From CAZKTO01 sp964555685 (GTDB lineage: Bacteria; Chloroflexota; Dehalococcoidia; SHYB01): a stretch of DNA of 5,467 bases. Each line of letters starts with the position of its first letter. Position 1 is the first letter of the stretch. The translations under genes and the position numbers were made by a program. The notes under the pieces were generated by a model. It did no database searches and was not told the DNA's origin. It worked only from the letters and a program-made list of their open reading frames with translations. This document shows, piece by piece, positions 1 through 4,970 of this stretch. The stretch covers positions 1 through 5,467 of the forward strand of contig CAZKTO010000101.1 in NCBI GenBank assembly GCA_964555685.1, read 5' to 3'.

Positions 1-28
1 AGGAGCGAGGAGCAAGGAACAAGGAGCC
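1..28. repeat. Heptamer tandem repeat array A (AGGAGCR), cut by the window edge
   Basis: Four consecutive 7-base units can be read: AGGAGCG, AGGAGCA, AGGAACA, AGGAGCC. The unit length is exact and substitutions fall mainly at positions 5 and 7. The array starts at base 1, so it probably continues to the left. It lies downstream of leuC, outside any gene. It resembles the short tandemly repeated repetitive sequences found between genes in some bacteria; no function can be inferred. Confidence 0.7.
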
Positions 29-54
29 GCCAACCCAGCGCGGGCGTGGCCGCT

Positions 55-96
55 GTTCACTGTCCACTGTTCACTGTCCACTGTCATCTGTCCACT
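55..96. repeat. Heptamer tandem repeat array B (GTYCACT), abutting the leuC stop
   Basis: Six back-to-back 7-base units: GTTCACT, GTCCACT, GTTCACT, GTCCACT, GTCATCT, GTCCACT. The first four alternate GTT and GTC, so the array can also be read as a 14-base unit present twice. The last unit ends on the first base of the leuC stop codon complement (96-98), so the array directly touches the gene. The unit differs from array A, although both are exactly 7 bases. There is no T-run or strong hairpin, so it does not look like an intrinsic terminator. Confidence 0.8.
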
Positions 97-1499
97 CACT
101 GCCACTCCCGGATATCCACGAAGTGGCCGGCCAGGGCGGCGGCGGCGGCCATCTGGGGGCTGACCAGGTGCGTGCGGCCGCCCTTGCCCTGGCGCCCCTC
201 GAAGTTGCGGTTGGAGGTGGAGGCGCAGCGCTCGCCGGGCTCCAGAATGTCCGGGTTCATGCCCAGGCACATGGAGCAGCCCGCCTCGCGCCACTCGAAG
301 CCCGCCTCTCTAAAGACTCGGTCCAGGCCCTCCATCTCGGCCGCCAGCTTGACCGCCGTCGAGCCGGGGACCACCATCGCCCGCACACCGCGCGTGACTC
401 TGCGCCCCCGCACTACCTGCGCAGCGGCCCGCAGGTCCTCCAGGCGCGCGTTGGTGCACGAGCCGATGAATACCCGGTCGATGGCAATCTCCTGGAGGGG
501 TGTGTTAGGTTTCAGGCCCATGTACTCCAGGGCCCGCCGGGCCGCGGCCCGGTCCGCCTCCGACGCCATCGCTTCCGGGTCCGGCACCCGGCCGGTGACC
601 GGCGCCACCATCCCGGGGTTGGTGCCCCAGGTGACGTGGGGCGCGAGGTCGGATGCATGCATCTCCACCGTGCGGTCGTAGCGAGCGCCGGGGTCCGTGG
701 GCAGGCTGCGCCACTGGGCTACGGCCTCCTGGAAGGCCCTGCCCTTGGGCACGTGGGGCCGGCCCTCCAGGTAGGCGAACGTCGTCTCGTCGGGGGCGAT
801 CATGCCGGCCCGGGCCCCGGCCTCGATGGACATGTTGCAGACGGTCATGCGCCCTTCCATCGAGAGCTGCCTGAAGGCATGCCCAACGTACTCGACGACA
901 TGACCCGTGGCGCCGTCGACGCCGATCCCGCCGATGATGGCAAGGATCAGGTCCTTCGCCGTGACGCCGAAGGGCAGGGGGCCATCGACCCGGATGGCCA
1001 TGGTCTTGGGCTTCGTCTGGAGCAGGCACTGGGTGGCTAGCACGTGCTCCACCTCTGACGTCCCGATGCCGAAGGCGAGGGCCCCAAAGGCCCCATGGGT
1101 CGAGGTGTGGCTGTCGCCGCAGACGATGGTCAGGCCCGGCTGCGTCCAGCCCTGCTCCGGACCGATGATGTGGACGATCCCCTGGCCGGGGCTGTGGATG
1201 TCGTAGTAGGTGATGGCGAAGTCGCGGGCGTTGCGCGTCATCGTCTCGATCTGCTGGCGGGAGATGGGGTCGGCGATGGGCAGCGAGCGGTCGGTCGTCG
1301 GCACGTTGTGGTCGGCGGTGGCCACGGTGAGGTCGGGCCGGCGCACCTTGCGGCTGGTGAGGCGCAGGCCCTCGAACGCCTGGGGCGAGGTCACCTCGTG
1401 GACCAGGTGCAGGTCGATGTAGAGCAGCGCGGGCTGGCCCGGCTCCTCATGGACGAGGTGCGCGTCCCAAATCTTTTCGAACATCGTTTGGGGAGGCAT
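96..1499 (-). CDS. leuC: 3-isopropylmalate dehydratase large subunit
   Basis: LeuC is the catalytic [4Fe-4S] subunit of isopropylmalate isomerase. With the small subunit LeuD it converts 2-isopropylmalate to 3-isopropylmalate in the cytoplasm, the second leucine-specific step. The 467-residue product matches the usual bacterial length (about 466) and aligns by eye with E. coli LeuC throughout: FEKIWDAH at 7-14, LLYIDLHLVHEVTSPQAF at 25-42, CGDSHTSTHGAFGALAFG at 127-144, ERCASTSNRNFEGRQG at 423-438. The three cluster cysteines are present: C348 in FIGSCTNAR, and C408 and C411 in GCSMCLGMN. No frameshift or missing active-site residue is seen. It is the bacterial long form, not the shorter archaeal-type isomerase. 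The ATG at 1499 has no strong Shine-Dalgarno sequence; Met6 (MFEKIW) is an alternative start. It begins 14 bases after the stop of the upstream unknown gene, suggesting co-transcription. leuD is not visible and is expected to the left. Confidence 0.97.
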   Translation of the reverse strand: MPPQTMFEKIWDAHLVHEEPGQPALLYIDLHLVHEVTSPQAFEGLRLTSRKVRRPDLTVATADHNVPTTDRSLPIADPISRQQIETMTRNARDFAITYYDIHSPGQGIVHIIGPEQGWTQPGLTIVCGDSHTSTHGAFGALAFGIGTSEVEHVLATQCLLQTKPKTMAIRVDGPLPFGVTAKDLILAIIGGIGVDGATGHVVEYVGHAFRQLSMEGRMTVCNMSIEAGARAGMIAPDETTFAYLEGRPHVPKGRAFQEAVAQWRSLPTDPGARYDRTVEMHASDLAPHVTWGTNPGMVAPVTGRVPDPEAMASEADRAAARRALEYMGLKPNTPLQEIAIDRVFIGSCTNARLEDLRAAAQVVRGRRVTRGVRAMVVPGSTAVKLAAEMEGLDRVFREAGFEWREAGCSMCLGMNPDILEPGERCASTSNRNFEGRQGKGGRTHLVSPQMAAAAALAGHFVDIREWQ

Positions 1500-1513
1500 G
1501 GACGACTTTCTTG

Positions 1514-2185
1514 CTATCCAACCTTGGGTTTCAAGTCTCGAAAGACTTTGTGATTCTGCCTACGTGCCTCGTCAGACCACAAGACGATATCGATAATGCG
1601 CACGAGCGAGGGCAACGCACGGAATTCGGCGGAGGCGTACTGTTGCAGACGCTGCAAGGCGTTCAGGTGCTGAAGTCCTAAGGTGCGGGCCTTTCTGAGG
1701 ACTGCAACGCCTCTTTCTGCGAACCCGGAGCGGCTTCGCCCATCACCAAAGCTTTCCGGTACGCCTAGTTGGCGCCTGGAATAGCTGTCGGAGATGGCGA
1801 TGAGCTTGGGCCGTTTCAAATAGAGGACTTTGCTGGCTGCCATGTCCGTGATCCAGACCCGAGCTGTCAGCCTGAGGTAACACGCGTGAACCCTCTCGAT
1901 AGCTAGATTCACATCGGCTTCGGGCGATAGGATCAGGTCAGTGTCCATAGGAATCGCTGCCAGTTCGTCGAGGCGACTTCCCAGAAAGGGCTCCCAGGCC
2001 CTATGTGAACTCCTGGCTAGCATGACCTGATTCGTCAGGACCAGCTGCTTCGTGGAGATAACATCAGGGGCAGTTTCGGCACGGAAGCCATCCTCGTCGT
2101 AGGTCTTGTACCAGCCAGCGTCCAAGAAGCGGCGTACTAACTCCCTGCAATACTCCGTATCGTGAAGTGGATTCCACAAGACCAT
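1514..2185 (-). CDS. Unknown protein resembling the DUF6308 family, inserted between leuA and leuC
   Basis: The 223-residue product has no signal peptide or membrane segment. Its middle and end recall, from memory, the DUF6308 family of uncharacterised bacterial proteins: IPMDTDL at 78-84, the block ASKVLYLKRPKLIAISDSYSRRQLG at 117-141 (read as an ASK-x-L-x-x-KRP-x-L-x-x-x-D core), and LPSLVRIIDIVLW near the C-terminus (191-203). Biochemical function is unknown, and no catalytic motif can be named. The gene is clearly less GC-rich (sampled lines 53-58%) than leuA (about 65%) and parts of leuC (up to 80%), which suggests a later arrival. It lies 76 bases after the leuA stop and 14 bases before leuC, on the same strand, so it probably shares the leu transcript. 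The ATG at 2185 is preceded only by a weak G-rich stretch (GGGAACGGGT). There is no visible link to leucine synthesis. Coding status is well supported; family assignment is tentative. Confidence 0.8.
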   Translation of the reverse strand: MVLWNPLHDTEYCRELVRRFLDAGWYKTYDEDGFRAETAPDVISTKQLVLTNQVMLARSSHRAWEPFLGSRLDELAAIPMDTDLILSPEADVNLAIERVHACYLRLTARVWITDMAASKVLYLKRPKLIAISDSYSRRQLGVPESFGDGRSRSGFAERGVAVLRKARTLGLQHLNALQRLQQYASAEFRALPSLVRIIDIVLWSDEARRQNHKVFRDLKPKVG

Positions 2186-2261
2186 ACCCGTTCCCGTCTA
2201 CCGTCTCTCTGGTGTGCATGCGGCCTTCTCAGAATGACATATGTGTGATGCAAACCGGCCC

Positions 2262-3857
2262 TCACGGCTGTCTGCGCGGCACGCTCTCGACGACGGCCAG
2301 GTCATAGGAAGGCCGCGGCAGCTGGCCCTGGGCCTCGATAAGGCGGTTGAGGGCGTTCACGTAGGCCTTGGCGCTGGCCACGATGATGTCCGTATCGGCG
2401 CCGCGCCCCACTTGCAGGATGCCCTCTCCTTCCACCCGGACCGTGACCTCGCCGATGGCATCGATGCCCGCCGTCACGCTTTCGACCCGGTACTCGATGA
2501 GCTTGTTTGGGAGGTTCACTACACGGTTGATCGCCTTGAAGGCTGCGTCCACCGGCCCCGTGCCCGTGGCGACGTCCTGGTAGAGCTTGCCATCAGGGCC
2601 CTGGAGGCGGACGGTGGCCGTGGGCACCTCACGGTTGCCGCACGCTACCTGGATATAATCGAGTCTGAAGACCTCCCGCTGGGCTTGGGCCCCGGCCTCT
2701 CGCCGCTCCTGGTTCACGAGGGCGATGAGGTCCAGGTCGCTGACCTCTTTCTTCTTCTCCGCCAGCACCTTGAAGTCCTCGAACGCCCGCTTGAGCTGGT
2801 CCTCGGTGAGCTGGTAGCCCAACCGCTCCAGCCGGTCCTTGAAGGCGTGCCGGCCCGAAAGCTTGCCCAGCACAAGCTCGGTGCCGGGCCAGCCTACCGC
2901 TTTGGGGTCCATGATCTCATAGGTGGTGCGCTCTTTCAGGATGCCATCCTGGTGGATGCCCGAGGCGTGCCGGAACGCGTTCTTGCCGATGATGGCTTTG
3001 TTGGGCTGGATGGAGAAGCCGGTGTGCTCGCTCACCAGGCGGCTGGTCCGGTAGAACTGCGTCGTGTCAATGCCGGTGCTCAGGCCGAAGAAGTCCTTGC
3101 GGGTCTTCAGGGCCATCACGATCTCTTCCATGGCCGCGTTGCCGGCCCGCTCGCCGATGCCGTTGACGGTGCATTCCACCTGCCGGGCGCCGGCCCGCAC
3201 CGCCGCGAGGCTGTTGGCCACCGCGAGCCCCAGGTCGTTGTGGCAGTGGACCGAGATGCGGGCCTTGCCGATGTTCCGCACGTTCTTCTTGATGCCTTCG
3301 ATGAAGGCCGTGAACTCCTGCGGCGTCGTATAGCCCACGGTGTCGGGAATGTTCACCGTCGTGGCGCCCGCATCGATGGTGGCCTCGAGGAGCCGGAAGA
3401 CGTACTCGGGATCGCTGCGGGTGGCGTCCATGGGCGAGAACTCGACGTCCGGGCAGTACTTCTTTGCCCTGGCTACGTTCTCATAGGCCATCTCAAGGAC
3501 CTGCTCCCGGTCCTTTCGGAGCTGGTGCAGCAGATGGATGTCTGAGCTAGAGAGGAAGACGTGGATGCGGGGCCGGGCGGCGTCCTTGACGGCCTCCCAG
3601 GCGGCATCCACGGCACGGGGATTGGCGTGGGACAGCGCGCAGATGATGGGCTTCCGGACGGCAGCGGCGATCCGCCGCACCGCCTCCAGCTCTCCCGGCG
3701 AGCTGATCGGGAAGCCGGCCTCGATGATGTCCACACCCAAAGTCTCGAGCTGCCTGGCGATCTCGATCTTCTGCTCAACCGTCATGGTAGCGCCGGCGCC
3801 CTGCTCGCCGTCGCGCAACGTCGTGTCGAATATCAGGACCTGGTCTGCGGTGCTCAT
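2262..3857 (-). CDS. leuA: 2-isopropylmalate synthase
   Basis: LeuA condenses 2-ketoisovalerate with acetyl-CoA to give 2-isopropylmalate, the committed step of leucine synthesis. From the ATG at 3857 the product is 531 residues, normal for the long bacterial form. The N-terminal HMGL-like TIM barrel opens with FDTTLRDGEQ (10-19, D16 a metal ligand) and carries HCHNDLG (204-210; H204 and H206 bind metal) and GERAGN ending in N240. RHASGIHQDGILK (296-308) follows, typical of LeuA rather than citramalate synthase. The C-terminal leucine-feedback domain occupies roughly 400-510, with TGTGPVDAAFKAI (431-443) and GRGADTDIIVASAKAYVNAL (485-504). The frame stays open upstream to a GTG at 4004, but homology starts only after Met50 of that frame, and GAGGT sits 5-6 bases before the ATG at 3857. 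One oddity: the usual GEQ-S/A-P-G motif reads GEQGAG (17-22). The gene likely sits downstream of a leucine leader peptide. Confidence 0.96.
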   Translation of the reverse strand: MSTADQVLIFDTTLRDGEQGAGATMTVEQKIEIARQLETLGVDIIEAGFPISSPGELEAVRRIAAAVRKPIICALSHANPRAVDAAWEAVKDAARPRIHVFLSSSDIHLLHQLRKDREQVLEMAYENVARAKKYCPDVEFSPMDATRSDPEYVFRLLEATIDAGATTVNIPDTVGYTTPQEFTAFIEGIKKNVRNIGKARISVHCHNDLGLAVANSLAAVRAGARQVECTVNGIGERAGNAAMEEIVMALKTRKDFFGLSTGIDTTQFYRTSRLVSEHTGFSIQPNKAIIGKNAFRHASGIHQDGILKERTTYEIMDPKAVGWPGTELVLGKLSGRHAFKDRLERLGYQLTEDQLKRAFEDFKVLAEKKKEVSDLDLIALVNQERREAGAQAQREVFRLDYIQVACGNREVPTATVRLQGPDGKLYQDVATGTGPVDAAFKAINRVVNLPNKLIEYRVESVTAGIDAIGEVTVRVEGEGILQVGRGADTDIIVASAKAYVNALNRLIEAQGQLPRPSYDLAVVESVPRRQP

Positions 3858-3862
3858 GATGG

Positions 3863-3867
3863 ACCTC
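3863..3867 (-). promoter_or_regulatory. leuA ribosome binding site (GAGGT)
   Basis: Read on the minus strand, GAGGT lies 5 bases before the ATG at 3857. This fixes the start there rather than at the upstream in-frame GTG at 4004. A stronger AGGAGG (3872-3877) also exists but is 14 bases from the ATG, farther than usual; it may act as a secondary or standby site. Confidence 0.6.
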
Positions 3868-3870
3868 GCT

Positions 3871-3945
3871 GCCTCCTGTGGTAGTGACTCTCCCGTTCCT
3901 ACGCCGATGGTGCGTGTGCTTCTCCCCCGCAGGGGAGCAGGAGGC
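3871..3945 (-). promoter_or_regulatory. Candidate translational attenuator of leuA (anti-Shine-Dalgarno over leucine codons)
   Basis: On the minus-strand RNA, GCCTCCTG (3945 to 3938) is perfectly complementary over 8 bases to CAGGAGGC (3878 to 3871), which contains the AGGAGG upstream of leuA. The left partner includes two leucine codons, CTC and CTG, of the putative leader peptide. Next to it lies a 6-base-pair hairpin, CTCCCC (3937-3932), loop TGCG, GGGGAG (3927-3922), whose first codon is a third leucine CTC. A ribosome stalled on these codons for lack of charged leucyl-tRNA would cover the anti-SD and leave the leuA initiation region open. No U-run follows the hairpin, so control would be at translation rather than at an intrinsic terminator. 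A caveat is that the best-spaced SD (GAGGT) lies just outside the helix. Confidence 0.4.
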
Positions 3946-4012
3946 TGGCCCGGCGGCGCAGCGCGTACCGGGCGATGGGGCTCGTGCAACATCGTACCGA
4001 CCACATGGTCAT
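3899..4012 (-). CDS. Putative leucine leader peptide upstream of leuA (37 codons)
   Basis: A short reading frame runs from ATG at 4012 to TAG at 3899-3901, ending 41 bases before the leuA ATG. A second in-frame ATG is at 4006. GAGG (4026 to 4023) lies 10 bases before the first ATG and overlaps the stop of the HicB-like gene. The 37-residue product reads MTMWSVRCCTSPIARYAL at its start, then an arginine cluster (19-21), then three consecutive leucines (L24-L26, codons CTC CTG CTC) followed by proline. A leucine run in a small ORF immediately before leuA is the hallmark of leu leader peptides; in enterobacteria LeuL has four in a row. The pairing between these codons and the leuA SD strengthens the case. 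Against it, GC-rich DNA yields chance ORFs easily, and the leuA frame is also open here. I do not recognise this peptide as a named family. Confidence 0.45.
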   Translation of the reverse strand: MTMWSVRCCTSPIARYALRRRASLLLPCGGEAHAPSA

Positions 4013-4024
4013 CAGCGCTTAGCC

Positions 4025-4279
4025 TCAGACGGCAACCTTGACCGTACGGATCGAGACGACCTCGTCGACTGGGATCGCTTGACCGTCCTCACGCAAGGCT
4101 TCCAGATGAGTTTCGATGGCGTCCTTGGCGCAAGCCATGACTTCAGCGATAGTCTCGCCCTGGGTGTAGCAGCCGGGCAGGGCGGGCACGAGGACCCAGT
4201 AACCATTACCTTCCTTTGTCACGACGACTTCGTATTCCCGGTGTCGGCGCTTCATCTTTTGTCCGTGACCCGATTTCAC
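4025..4279 (-). CDS. HicB-like (UPF0150) protein without a recognisable HicA
   Basis: The product of up to 84 residues has the compact HicB-like fold pattern: YEVVVTKEGNGYWVLVPALP (16-35), then GCYTQGETIAEVMACAKDAI (36-55), with THLEALREDGQAIP closing the helix, and a final alternating-valine strand (VVSIRTVKVAV). HicB proteins are antitoxins of HicAB type II toxin-antitoxin pairs; short forms without a DNA-binding tail also occur alone. No HicA-like gene (about 60 residues, dsRNA-binding fold) is found on either side, so this is an orphan. The longest frame starts at GTG 4279, overlapping the DUF559 stop (GTGA); the ATG at 4255 (MKRRHREYEV) fits the family start better and may be the real one. 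Its GC content (58% in one line) is intermediate. The leuA leader begins 12 bases downstream. Its target or partner is unknown. Confidence 0.85.
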   Translation of the reverse strand: MKSGHGQKMKRRHREYEVVVTKEGNGYWVLVPALPGCYTQGETIAEVMACAKDAIETHLEALREDGQAIPVDEVVSIRTVKVAV

Positions 4280-4710
4280 TCCAGCCCGTTTGGCCTCACC
4301 TCGTCCCGACGCGTCGGTGTCCCCCTCTCCATCCGATCTCGGATGGAGAGGGGGACACCGAGAACTTGTTGTAGGCGTTTGATGACCAAATCTGGGGTCT
4401 CTAACACCTCGGAGTTCTTAATACGGATCACCTGAATTCCATAGAGTCTGATCGCCTCGTCTCGTGCTTGATCGTATTTGCGGGTCGCCTTGTGTATCCC
4501 ACCGTCCAATTCGATTGCGATCTTTCGCTTAGGGCAGTAGAAATCGGCGACGAACTGGCCTATCGGATGTTGCCGCCGGATTTTGAGGCCGGACATGCAC
4601 CGGTCGCGGACCATCTCCCAAAACATCGCCTCCGCTAGCGTTCGGTTCCGCCGCAGGTCTCGGCTTACGTCTCGCCTCTCGGGCGATTTATGTTCCTCTT
4701 CTATTCGCAT
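4276..4710 (-). CDS. DUF559 (Vsr-like) endonuclease-domain protein with a repeat-derived tail
   Basis: The 144-residue product carries the DUF559 domain, a relative of the Vsr mismatch endonuclease in the PD-(D/E)XK nuclease superfamily. It starts with the family signature LRRNRTLAEAMFWEMVRDR (19-37), then GLKIRRQHPIG (41-51), the acidic core VADFYCP with D56, and IELDGGIH with E67 and D69, then ARDEAIRLYGIQVIRIKN (82-99). The nuclease residues therefore look intact; the substrate is unknown. The domain ends near VIKRLQQVL (109-117). Residues 117-132 are encoded by a palindromic repeat, and the frame runs on to a TGA (4278-4276) that overlaps the HicB-like frame's GTG. The ATG at 4710 is preceded by AGGGG, 4-5 bases away. 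GC is low (about 47% in one line), unlike ilvC and leuA, indicating foreign origin. Confidence 0.88.
   Translation of the reverse strand: MRIEEEHKSPERRDVSRDLRRNRTLAEAMFWEMVRDRCMSGLKIRRQHPIGQFVADFYCPKRKIAIELDGGIHKATRKYDQARDEAIRLYGIQVIRIKNSEVLETPDLVIKRLQQVLGVPLSIRDRMERGTPTRRDEVRPNGLE
4293..4361. repeat. Palindromic repeat element 1, inside the 3' end of the DUF559 gene
   Basis: The core is a perfect inverted repeat with 23-base arms (4314-4336 and 4339-4361) separated by two bases. The arms contain CCCCTCTCCATCC and its complement. To the left is a second small palindrome, CCGACGCGTCGG (4306-4317), and the head GCCTCACC (4293-4300). The same head and the same CCCCTCTCCATCC core recur at 4922-4970 in the opposite orientation. 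The repeat is translated as the C-terminal tail of the DUF559 protein. Confidence 0.85.
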
Positions 4711-4720
4711 TTATCCCCTA

Positions 4721-4742
4721 TGCTCTCCCCTTGCTCTCCCCT
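4721..4742. repeat. 11-base direct duplication upstream of the DUF559 start
   Basis: TGCTCTCCCCT occurs twice in tandem, at 4721-4731 and 4732-4742, directly upstream of the DUF559 ribosome binding region. It is pyrimidine-rich and shares the CTCTCCCC flavour of the nearby palindromes. No promoter could be confidently read here. Confidence 0.6.
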
Positions 4743-4796
4743 TTTACAGAGCCGAGCATTGATTGCTAAACCTCGTCTTCGCTCATGCCACTCGGG

Positions 4797-4881
4797 CCCT
4801 AACCCCCTGGCCCCCTTCCCTAAAGAGGAAGGGGGTATCGTCCCTCTCCATTCAGGAGAGGGACAGGAGGGAGAGGGCCAG
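4797..4881. repeat. Structured repeat element 3 (two hairpins with inverted ends)
   Basis: Two stems lie side by side: CCCCCTTCC (4811-4819) pairs with GGAAGGGGG (4827-4835) across a 7-base loop, and GTCCCTCTCC (4840-4849) pairs with GGAGAGGGAC (4855-4864) across a 5-base loop. The outer ends are inverted copies, CTGGCC (4807-4812) and GGCCAG (4876-4881). The head CCCTAACCCCCTGGCC resembles the end of element 2 read on the minus strand (GCCTCACCCCTGGCC), so this looks like a diverged family member. Confidence 0.75.
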
Positions 4882-4921
4882 AGCGCCTGGAAGTTTAGGA
4901 ACTTATGCATCTATCTGTATT

Positions 4922-4970
4922 CCCCTCTCCATCCCGATGCATCGGGATGGAGAGGGGCCAGGGGTGAGGC
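4922..4970. repeat. Palindromic repeat element 2, touching the ilvC stop
   Basis: Bases 4922-4957 form a perfect 36-base palindrome with no spacer (18-base arms, centre ATGCAT at 4937-4942). The head GGTGAGGC (4963-4970) reaches the first base of the ilvC stop complement. It shares CCCCTCTCCATCC and its complement with element 1. In RNA it would form a very stable hairpin 12 bases after the ilvC stop. No U-run follows it, so it is not a classical terminator, but it could protect the ilvC transcript 3' end or reduce read-through. Confidence 0.85.

Larger units (their letters stand above)
4293..4970. mobile_element. Candidate palindrome-bounded DUF559 cassette
   Basis: The block begins with GCCTCACC (4293-4300) and ends with its exact complement GGTGAGGC (4963-4970). 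At each end a long palindrome sharing CCCCTCTCCATCC lies just inside. Between them lie the body of the low-GC DUF559 nuclease gene and a third related structured repeat. The layout looks like a small mobile unit of about 680 bases inserted after ilvC. No transposase and no target-site duplication can be seen, so mobility is inference only. Confidence 0.35.

Noticed and set aside
1533..1548. AAGTCT-TTCG-AGACTT hairpin near the end of the unknown gene, as a terminator
   Set aside because: The stem is only six pairs, it lies inside coding sequence, and no U-run follows.
46..1553. Several long open frames on the plus strand opposite leuC
   Set aside because: They have arginine-, alanine- and glycine-rich translations without family motifs and mirror the highly conserved leuC; they are antisense artefacts of high GC.
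2241..3545. A 434-residue plus-strand open frame opposite leuA
   Set aside because: It lies fully antisense to a conserved gene and its composition reflects the complement of leuA codons. No domain is recognisable.
3922..3937. Intrinsic terminator before leuA
   Set aside because: The CTCCCC/GGGGAG hairpin is followed by GAAGCACACG, not a U-run, so transcription termination is unlikely.
3858..4004. N-terminal extension of LeuA by 49 residues from GTG 4004
   Set aside because: The extra residues are low-complexity (proline- and arginine-rich), match nothing in the LeuA family, and the ATG at 3857 has a well-spaced GAGGT. The open frame is a product of GC-rich DNA.
3858..4024. T-box or other known riboswitch upstream of leuA
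   Set aside because: The 167-base gap has no T-box signature sequence and is mostly filled by the small ORF; no conserved riboswitch core was recognised.
3858..4024. HicA toxin partner for the HicB-like protein
   Set aside because: The gap between hicB and leuA has no frame with a HicA-like sequence, and the gene on the other side encodes a DUF559 nuclease.
4711..4800. Promoter for the DUF559 gene on the minus strand
   Set aside because: Only weak -35/-10 look-alikes (TTTAGC and TAAAAG) could be found, not good enough to call.
4797..4970. CRISPR array
   Set aside because: The repeats are palindromic, different in length and not evenly spaced; there are no repeat-spacer units and no cas genes.
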